A stretch of DNA of 6,313 bases, taken from NCBI GenBank assembly GCA_945787425.1, contig CALZHO010000052.1, positions 1 through 6,313 of the forward strand. Reading direction: 5' to 3'. Source of the stretch: an uncultured Bacteroidales bacterium (lineage in GTDB: Bacteria > Bacteroidota > Bacteroidia > Bacteroidales > Paludibacteraceae). Position numbers and translations under genes: made by a program. Positions 1 through 4,058 of this stretch are shown here, piece by piece. The stretch's first letter is position 1. The number at the start of each line of letters is the position of its first letter. Under the pieces are notes generated by a model. That model worked only from the letters and a program-made list of their open reading frames with translations, did no database searches and had not been told where the DNA came from.

Positions 1-303
1 CTTGAGTGCCTTGCCCACTTCAGCCAGATCGGTTCGCATCAGCGGCTCGCCACCCGATATGATAATCAGTACCTTATGCGGATCGACATGAGGAGTAACG
101 GACTGGTCAATCACTCGGAGGAAGTCCTCGGCGGGCATGTCGGGTGTGACCTCACTGCTGGAGCAGTCGCTACCGCAATGCAGGCAATGGACATTGCAGC
201 GCAGCGTACTCTCCCAAAAGAGTTGCTGTAGCGGGTGCAACTGCTGAAGGTTTTTGCGGCGTAGTCGCTCCAGCTCGAATATGATGCGTTTGCGGAGGTT
301 CAT
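1..303 (-). CDS. Radical SAM enzyme of the rSAM/lipoprotein system, N-terminal fragment
   Basis: Partial gene: the first 101 codons are present and the rest lies beyond the left edge. After a basic, helical N-terminus, the motif FWESTLRCNVHCLHCGSDC supplies the CxxxCxxC cysteines (C36, C40, C43) that would bind the radical SAM [4Fe-4S] cluster, with a further Cys at 47. The SAM-contacting SGGEPL motif follows at residues 83-88. Enzymes of this type cleave S-adenosylmethionine to a 5'-deoxyadenosyl radical. A FWE-T-RCN-xC-HCGS start next to lipoproteins carrying YGxPxAEYD recalls the TIGR04133 radical SAM/SPASM family; the SPASM part, if present, is outside the window. The ATG at 303 fits because the motif falls at the usual depth. 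It is last in the visible operon, 40 nt after the upstream lipoprotein stop. GC is about 56%, against about 43% in that lipoprotein gene. The substrate is unknown; modification of the neighbouring lipoproteins is only an inference. Confidence 0.9.
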   Translation of the reverse strand, partial: MNLRKRIIFELERLRRKNLQQLHPLQQLFWESTLRCNVHCLHCGSDCSSSEVTPDMPAEDFLRVIDQSVTPHVDPHKVLIIISGGEPLMRTDLAEVGKALK

Positions 304-310
304 AATGTGT

Positions 311-340
311 TGTGTAGTATGGTGTAGTATTGTGTAGTAT
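311..340. repeat. 10-bp tandem repeat, three copies, in the lipoprotein-rSAM gap
   Basis: Three consecutive 10-bp units (TGTGTAGTAT, GGTGTAGTAT, TGTGTAGTAT) fill most of the 40-nt gap between the lipoprotein stop codon and the radical SAM start codon. On the transcribed strand the unit reads ATACTACACA. The repeat covers the place where a ribosome binding site for the radical SAM gene would lie, so a change in copy number would alter intergenic spacing and perhaps translation. No function is known. Confidence 0.85.
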
Positions 341-343
341 GGT

Positions 344-790
344 TTATTTTTTCTTGAGTTGGAAGTCTGCATCTACGTTATATTTGACATTCCAACTACC
401 TTTTTCTATCTCTTGCATTTGGTTGGGAGCGATATGTAGGGTATCTGACTCATACTCGCCTGTGGTATCATTTACAATCACTTGCAAGCACTCCTCGCCA
501 AATGAGGTTATGCCGTAATTGCATTGGTATTTTCCCTCTTCGTTGGTGTAAACGGTATCTGACCAGGCATACTCCTCTTGTACTTTGACTACCACTTGCA
601 TGGACTTAAGTGGCTCGTTGGTTTCGTTCGTAACCATTCCTTGTACATCATATTCTGCCCATGGCGAGCCATATAAGCACACCACTTCACCGCCGTTAGG
701 ACCTTCCTCGCATGACGTGATAAACATTCCGACGAGCGTGGTTAATACAGCATTGAGGCAAAGGCGAATAGAGTTTTTAATCTTTTTCAT
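344..790 (-). CDS. Radical SAM-associated putative lipoprotein, copy B
   Basis: This 148-residue predicted lipoprotein has a basic N-terminus, a hydrophobic segment and a lipobox ending FITSC, so Cys27 is the likely lipidated residue. The acidic EE just after it resembles the Bacteroidota surface-export signal. An 11-residue linker leads to CLYGSPWAEYDVQG (38-51), the hallmark I associate with the TIGR04134 'lipo_with_rSAM' family. The rest reads as a small beta-sandwich of the carboxypeptidase-regulatory/transthyretin-like type: PLKSMQVVVKV, then DTVYTNEEGKY, then CLQVIVNDTTG, and a C-terminal SWNV-Y---ADF-L-KK block. It is clearly paralogous to the lipoprotein at 1400-1828 over its whole mature length, including Cys101. 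The gene lies 12 nt after the upstream membrane-protein gene and just before the radical SAM gene. It could be substrate or partner of that enzyme; the sequence alone does not decide. Confidence 0.88.
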   Translation of the reverse strand: MKKIKNSIRLCLNAVLTTLVGMFITSCEEGPNGGEVVCLYGSPWAEYDVQGMVTNETNEPLKSMQVVVKVQEEYAWSDTVYTNEEGKYQCNYGITSFGEECLQVIVNDTTGEYESDTLHIAPNQMQEIEKGSWNVKYNVDADFQLKKK

Positions 791-802
791 AAAAAAACTA
801 TT

Positions 803-1348
803 TTAAAAACTACATACCAATCCTATGCCATTGTTGTTGGCTTGTAGGCACAATTCGGGCTGAATATGAGTTGATGACAGTGAAATATTGTATGCATCAA
901 AACTATTCTTCATCTTTTTTTGACCAACGCATACCAACGGAATACCCGTAATCGTAAAGGCTAGTCCACCCGCAGCGACAGGGATACCGACTAACATAAC
1001 AGCCAACATAGGGCCCATAGTTGGTGCTTCTGGATCTGGCTCATATGGCACACAAAGACCAAGAGTGAATCCTATTGCAAAGGCATCTAATGCCAAACCA
1101 GTACCCAGCAACCCCCAACCAGTACTATACATCTGGCGACCACTGCGGAATTGTTTGTAGATGTCTTGGTCGGCATTGAACTCTAGATAGGCTTGCATAT
1201 CTCTTTGTGATATTTTCTCGCCATCACAATAAAACTTATTGCCTTCACGCGATAATACATGCGAACCTACTGTAGGATATATCACATCCTGTGCCATAAT
1301 ATGGCTCGCTAGCAATACCAACAGAACTATTCCGAATAACTTTTTCAT
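803..1348 (-). CDS. Small membrane protein of unknown function in the rSAM/lipoprotein operon
   Basis: I recognise no named family. The 181-residue product starts with a good Sec signal peptide (MKKLFGIVLLVLLASHIMA, probable cleavage near residue 19). A polar stretch follows, with the phrase YKQFRSGRQMYSTGWGLLGTG. Two glycine-rich hydrophobic segments lie at about 77-100 and 112-138; the second runs into GIPLVCVGQKKMKNSFDAYN. This layout (RSGR, then a GW-LLGTG segment, then G-PL--VG--KK----YN) resembles widespread uncharacterised Bacteroidota membrane proteins as I remember them. The C-terminus ends GIGLVCSF with a terminal Phe, as in many outer-membrane proteins, though 181 residues with two helical segments argue against a simple barrel. 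It lies 51 nt after lipoprotein A and 12 nt before lipoprotein B with no promoter seen between, so co-transcription is likely. Confidence 0.8.
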   Translation of the reverse strand: MKKLFGIVLLVLLASHIMAQDVIYPTVGSHVLSREGNKFYCDGEKISQRDMQAYLEFNADQDIYKQFRSGRQMYSTGWGLLGTGLALDAFAIGFTLGLCVPYEPDPEAPTMGPMLAVMLVGIPVAAGGLAFTITGIPLVCVGQKKMKNSFDAYNISLSSTHIQPELCLQANNNGIGLVCSF

Positions 1349-1399
1349 AATTATTGTTGATATTATTGTGTCTATATTACTCTTATCTTTTGTGTCGCC

Positions 1400-1828
1400 T
1401 TATTTCTTATTAAGCTTGAAATCTGCACGCATAGAGTAACGCACATTCCAAGAGTCTTTGTCTTCCACCGTCATCTTACCCGATGATATATGTGTGGAGT
1501 CGGAGGCATATCCCCCTGTGGTATCATGTACAATCACTTCCATACAATCACCACCCGTAGAAGTAAGGCTATGAATAGCACGATAATGACCATCGACGTT
1601 GGTATAGACTGTATCAGGGTAATCCCATTCCTGATCAAAAGTGCGGACAACGACTTGCATATTCTCTAGCATGTTGCCATTTTCATCATAGACATATCCT
1701 TCTACATCATATTCAGCGTATGGACAGCCATAGCAAGCAGTCAAAACAAAAGCGACGCTGGAAAGTGAGAAGAGACGAATAAAGCGTTGCAACAGATTGT
1801 TGTACTTTTGGCGAAAGTTTGTTTTCAT
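1400..1828 (-). CDS. Radical SAM-associated putative lipoprotein, copy A
   Basis: First gene of the apparent operon; 142 residues from the chosen ATG at 1828. The frame is open up to 1882, but codons upstream of about 1845 overlap the promoter at 1852-1883 and would not be transcribed, so the start is ATG 1828 or the ATG two codons earlier at 1834. The N-terminus is long and basic (about 18 residues), then hydrophobic, with lipobox VLTAC placing the lipid on Cys32. The family motif begins on that same cysteine: CYGCPYAEYDVEG (32-44). Downstream blocks match copy B: MQVVVR (57-62), DTVYTNVDGHY (72-82), C95-MEVIVHDTTG, and a C-terminal SWNVRY---ADFKLNKK. A small beta-sandwich anchored in the membrane is likely. 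Compared with copy B, the spacer between lipid anchor and motif is missing. Role unknown; substrate or partner of the radical SAM enzyme is the leading inference. Confidence 0.88.
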   Translation of the reverse strand: MKTNFRQKYNNLLQRFIRLFSLSSVAFVLTACYGCPYAEYDVEGYVYDENGNMLENMQVVVRTFDQEWDYPDTVYTNVDGHYRAIHSLTSTGGDCMEVIVHDTTGGYASDSTHISSGKMTVEDKDSWNVRYSMRADFKLNKK

Positions 1829-1851
1829 ATGCATACTATTTAAAGGGTTTG

Positions 1852-1883
1852 CAAAGGTACGATATTTTTTTGGATTGTACAAT
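1852..1883 (-). promoter_or_regulatory. Bacteroidota-type promoter of the rSAM/lipoprotein operon
   Basis: On the minus strand, ATTG at 1883-1880 is followed after exactly 20 nt by TACCTTTG at 1859-1852. This matches the Bacteroidota primary sigma consensus (TTTG, 19-21 nt, TAnnTTTG). Transcription would begin a few bases downstream, near 1846, giving a leader of roughly 15-20 nt before the ATG at 1828 and ruling out more upstream in-frame starts. Confidence 0.8.
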
Positions 1884-1990
1884 AGGTAACAGTAAATTAG
1901 AAGCGATAATCTACAGAAAAGGTGAAATATCTATCAGGGAAACTGCGTCCAGTAAATCTAAAGGCAGGGTATTTCTACGGTATACCTATA

Positions 1991-2045
1991 CTAATCTATC
2001 GTGTATCTATCGTATATCTACCGTGTATCTACCGTGTATCTACCG
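1991..2045. repeat. 11-bp tandem repeat array, five copies
   Basis: Five uninterrupted 11-bp units with consensus TGTATCTACCG: CTAATCTATCG, TGTATCTATCG, TATATCTACCG and two exact TGTATCTACCG copies. The copies nearest 2045 are identical and those toward 1991 have diverged; related TATACCTATA text continues just before 1991. The array lies in the 197-bp gap between the Ig-like lipoprotein gene and the rSAM/lipoprotein operon promoter, about 108 bp upstream of that promoter. The 11-bp period puts each unit on nearly the same DNA face. No binding protein is known to me. I saw no terminator hairpin in this gap. Confidence 0.9.
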
Positions 2046-2080
2046 TAATTGACAGCGGAGAGATAGCGGAAGATAAATGA

Positions 2081-2434
2081 TTAATAACAACCCGTTTCGA
2101 CTACATTTATAGTAATGGGTATTTGATTGCCATAGGCAAAAATGCTTTGAGTCCAACGATAAGAAACCCACACAGTGTCTGTTCCTGGATTGAGAGCATG
2201 AATCGTAGTAGAATAGTCTAATCTATTAGACATTTCAAAGACTGGGGTCTCAGCATTGCGAGTTTCGCTGTATTGGAAATCTACATGATTAGCATGATAG
2301 ACTTCTAACACGGCACTATCACCGACAGATAATGTATACTGAGAAGCAGTAAAACTAACTTCAGGTTGTTGATACTCACAAGATGCCATACATACGCCTA
2401 AGAGAACGAGGAAAAGAAATGATAACTTTTTCAT
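2081..2434 (-). CDS. Ig-like domain lipoprotein
   Basis: Third and last gene of the envelope operon; 117 residues. MKKLSFLFLVLLGVCMASC is a classic lipoprotein signal with lipidation predicted at Cys19, followed by EYQQPEV. The mature part (about 25-112) reads as a single bacterial Ig-like (Big_2-type) fold: SFTASQYTLSVGDSAVLEV, a middle section, then TTIHALNPGTDTVWVSY and a final ITINVVE strand. The 'L-VGDS--L-V' opening and 'I-AL-PGTDTV-V' block are the usual signature of such domains. Such lipoproteins commonly face the periplasm or cell surface as adhesive or structural modules; no ligand can be deduced. It follows the beta-barrel gene by 33 nt with no recognisable promoter between. No terminator hairpin was found after its stop codon. 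Confidence 0.8.
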   Translation of the reverse strand: MKKLSFLFLVLLGVCMASCEYQQPEVSFTASQYTLSVGDSAVLEVYHANHVDFQYSETRNAETPVFEMSNRLDYSTTIHALNPGTDTVWVSYRWTQSIFAYGNQIPITINVVETGCY

Positions 2435-2467
2435 AAGACATTAATTATTAAATGGTTAATATTTATA

Positions 2468-3217
2468 TTAGAATCTAAATCCAAACGCTACGGATAGTAG
2501 GCGAGAGCCGTAGAGCGGTCCCCATGTGGATTGCGGCCACATAAATGACCAAGAGCACAAACTACCTAATTCCGCTTCAGCATACCAATGCTCTCCACCT
2601 ACATTCACACCAAACAAAGTGACATTCAGCGACATGCCATGAGAAACATCTAACTCATTCCAGTTAGAAGGCGTCGCATAACTATATGTAACATAATTAT
2701 ACCCTACCCCTAATGCCGAATACAGTTCAAGAACTCGTTGGCGGTAATAGGTGAAACGAACCGTAGGCATTAGGGAAAGGCTTAGTAATTGATTCTCTGC
2801 CTGCTGATTAATAGTTATTCGATAACCATCAAGCATATAAAAACGATCGGTAGCCACAAGCAAGTTTGCTTCTGCCCCCAAACCAATTAGCGGAGTGAGC
2901 TGATAGCGATAGCCGAAAAAGATATTACCCGTCGTAGTAATCCGATGAGAATTAGCCAATACCATGCGATAGTGAGTAAGATATTCATGTGCCTCTGGAG
3001 CAGGCATTCCTTGAATATGTTCCAAATAACTGGTATTCTCCAAAGGCACATTATTAATCCCTTTTAGTTGGTCTTTCACATTAGACAAACATGGGTCTCC
3101 CCAGCCAATACGGATAGCATGGCGACCGTGGATAAACTCAGATGTAGTTTGTTCGGCAGATACGGGCAAGCCAATCCATATCAGCATCAATAATATATAT
3201 GTACGATATTTATTCAT
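2468..3217 (-). CDS. Outer-membrane beta-barrel protein
   Basis: 249 residues beginning with a Sec signal peptide (MNKYRTYILLMLIWIGLPVSA, cleavage probably near residue 22). The remainder has alternating hydrophobic strands broken by polar turns, for example GNIFFGYRYQLTPLIGLGAE, LLSLSLMPTVRFTYYRQR and LELYSALGVGYNYVTYSY. It ends LLSVAFGFRF with the C-terminal Phe used in outer-membrane barrel recognition. Length suits a small eight-stranded barrel of the opacity/OmpA-barrel type common in Bacteroidota, but no specific family or transport substrate is recognisable. Its start is 12 nt after the upstream lipoprotein stop and the downstream Ig-like lipoprotein follows by 33 nt, so the three products may work together in the outer membrane. 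That co-function is inference from gene order. Confidence 0.82.
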   Translation of the reverse strand: MNKYRTYILLMLIWIGLPVSAEQTTSEFIHGRHAIRIGWGDPCLSNVKDQLKGINNVPLENTSYLEHIQGMPAPEAHEYLTHYRMVLANSHRITTTGNIFFGYRYQLTPLIGLGAEANLLVATDRFYMLDGYRITINQQAENQLLSLSLMPTVRFTYYRQRVLELYSALGVGYNYVTYSYATPSNWNELDVSHGMSLNVTLFGVNVGGEHWYAEAELGSLCSWSFMWPQSTWGPLYGSRLLSVAFGFRF

Positions 3218-3229
3218 CTTGATTCAATT

Positions 3230-3721
3230 TTAGGGTTCTTTGAAAGTAGTATTTGATAAAATATGATATGTAGCTAATGACAAGCTATCTATCAACATCA
3301 TAGGCGCAGCTGATACAACCACCGTGTCTCCTACAGCAAAATCCTCCAAAAGCGGATTATTAAGGCGCATGAGATATATGGAACCATTATCCGTTAGGAA
3401 GTAATTATTATTGTTTGTACTACGGATGGCACAAAAGAGTGAGCCTTGGAAATACTCCAACTGCAATACACCACGGAAGAAGTGTGTACCTGGCACATAC
3501 GGAATCTCATTCATTGGATTGCTTGGAGGTGTAATCGTATCACGAAAGACACGATCGCGATCTTTGTTCTGCACATTAGTAGATAATCCTCCTATATATG
3601 AATCAAATAATCCAGAAGGTGGTTCTACCGGAGATATATCCGGACTACAACTCACACAAAGCAACATGACAAACAAAACCGCCATCGTCATTATGGGCAA
3701 AAGATAGATCAACTTTTTCAT
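3230..3721 (-). CDS. Lipoprotein with a possible OB-like beta domain, function unknown
   Basis: First gene of the envelope operon; 163 residues from ATG 3721. The frame is open to an ATG at 3748, but the nine extra residues are polar, whereas starting at 3721 gives a normal lipoprotein signal (MKKLIYLLPIMTM, then a hydrophobic run and lipobox LCVSC, lipidated Cys25). A proline-rich linker (SPDISPVEPPSG) and a short charged region follow. The C-terminal half (about 85-155) runs GVLQLEYFQGSLFCAIRS, NYFLTDNGSIYLMRL, DFAVGDTVVVSA and MMLIDSLSLATYHIL. This spacing of a beta-strand, 'Y-LTD-G-IYL', then 'GD-VVV-A' resembles OB-fold-like lipoproteins of Bacteroidota, but I cannot name the family. Transcription is probably from the promoter at 3778-3809, with a leader of about 50 nt. 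It lies opposite the membrane TPR-HTH regulator gene, which may control it. Confidence 0.82.
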   Translation of the reverse strand: MKKLIYLLPIMTMAVLFVMLLCVSCSPDISPVEPPSGLFDSYIGGLSTNVQNKDRDRVFRDTITPPSNPMNEIPYVPGTHFFRGVLQLEYFQGSLFCAIRSTNNNNYFLTDNGSIYLMRLNNPLLEDFAVGDTVVVSAAPMMLIDSLSLATYHILSNTTFKEP

Positions 3722-3777
3722 ATTCGCAGATTTTTTATCGTAAAACATTCGCTATTTAGAGCTTTCGAAATCCGCTG

Positions 3778-3809
3778 CAAAGGTACTGCTTTTTTCTGAT
3801 ATGACCAAA
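3778..3809 (-). promoter_or_regulatory. Bacteroidota-type promoter of the envelope operon
   Basis: On the minus strand, TTTG at 3809-3806 is separated by exactly 20 nt from TACCTTTG at 3785-3778, a full match to the Bacteroidota -33/-7 consensus. Start of transcription is expected near 3772, about 50 nt before the ATG at 3721. The -7 box is identical to that of the rSAM/lipoprotein operon promoter. Confidence 0.85.
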
Positions 3810-3813
3810 AAAT

Positions 3814-3825
3814 AAACTGATGCAG
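3814..3825 (+). repeat. Direct repeat copy 1, next to the envelope operon promoter
   Basis: AAACTGATGCAG, identical to the copy at 3889-3900 and starting 75 bp before it. Similarity extends beyond the core: both copies are preceded by an AAATAA-type run and followed four bases later by CAAAAA. This copy lies 4 bp upstream of the -33 element of the minus-strand promoter, where an activator commonly binds. Candidate operator; the binding protein is unknown. Confidence 0.6.
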
Positions 3826-3888
3826 ATAGCAAAAACATAGTATTACAAGCAACTGATTTTCAACATATTGCAATTTTAACAAAATAAA

Positions 3889-3900
3889 AAACTGATGCAG
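3889..3900 (+). repeat. Direct repeat copy 2, next to the regulator gene promoter
   Basis: Second exact AAACTGATGCAG, same orientation as copy 1. It ends 13 bp upstream of the -33 element of the plus-strand promoter at 3914-3945. A weaker relative, CAACTGAT, lies midway at 3850-3857. Each promoter of this divergent region thus has one copy immediately upstream, as expected for sites shared by one regulator; this is inference. Confidence 0.6.
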
Positions 3901-3913
3901 GCAACAAAAAGTG

Positions 3914-3945
3914 CTTGCAAGAGTGGGAAAAAAGTAGTAAATTTG
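3914..3945 (+). promoter_or_regulatory. Bacteroidota-type promoter of the TPR-HTH regulator gene
   Basis: CTTG at 3914-3917, a 20-nt spacer, then TAAATTTG at 3938-3945, matching TAnnTTTG with the same spacing as the other two promoters here. Transcription would start near 3950, giving an unusually long leader of about 105 nt before the ATG at 4059. Confidence 0.75.
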
Positions 3946-3956
3946 CAGTCGCGTTC

Positions 3957-4007
3957 GGCAAGCCAATCGCAAAGAATGACGCTTGGCGTCATTAGGCGAT
4001 AGCTGCC
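3957..4007 (+). other. Leader RNA stem-loop 1 of the regulator gene
   Basis: A long interrupted stem near the predicted 5' end of the transcript. The tip is AATGACG-CTTGG-CGTCATT (3975-3993), seven perfect pairs with a 5-nt loop. Below it ATCGC (3966-3970) pairs with GCGAT (3996-4000), and GGCA plus GC (3957-3963) pairs with GC plus TGCC (4002-4007). It is not followed by a T run, so it is not an intrinsic terminator. It may stabilise or regulate the mRNA. An 8-codon ATG reading frame (3976-4002) lies inside it but has no visible ribosome binding site. Confidence 0.6.
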
Positions 4008-4015
4008 TCCGCTCT

Positions 4016-4040
4016 CCCCAAAAATTAAAAATTTTCGGGG
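4016..4040 (+). other. Leader RNA stem-loop 2, just upstream of the regulator start codon
   Basis: CCCC (4016-4019) pairs with GGGG (4037-4040) and AAAATT (4021-4026) with AATTTT (4030-4035), around a 3-nt AAA loop with one A/C mismatch. It is followed by TCCCCATTAA, not a T run, and ends 18 nt before the ATG at 4059, so it could influence ribosome access. No riboswitch class is recognised. Confidence 0.6.
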
Positions 4041-4058
4041 TCCCCATTAAAGTAGGAT

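Noticed and set aside
1829..1882. Longer N-terminus for lipoprotein A starting at 1882
   Set aside because: The extension covers the -33/-7 promoter and precedes the predicted transcript start; the shorter form gives a normal lipoprotein signal.
1991..2045. CRISPR array
   Set aside because: Units are only 11 bp and directly abutting with no spacers, and no cas genes are present.
1819..2052. Plus-strand 77-codon open frame
   Set aside because: Its C-terminal third is just translation of the 11-bp repeat array, and its start overlaps the promoter and signal peptide of lipoprotein A on the other strand.
3411..3707. Plus-strand 98-codon open frame opposite the first envelope lipoprotein
   Set aside because: Antisense to a gene with clear lipoprotein signal and operon context; no domain-like sequence.
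3976..4002. Eight-codon leader peptide for attenuation
   Set aside because: An ATG-to-TAG frame exists inside stem-loop 1, but it has no ribosome binding site, no run of a regulatory amino acid and no downstream terminator.
3957..4040. Integron attC site or insertion-sequence end
   Set aside because: Hairpins suggest it, but no paired attC core sites, target duplications, transposase or integrase are visible; a leader RNA is simpler.
3718..4047. Minus-strand 109-codon open frame across the divergent control region
   Set aside because: It overlaps both predicted promoters, the direct repeats and the leader hairpins, has no family-like features and runs into the start of the lipoprotein gene. 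Treated as chance.
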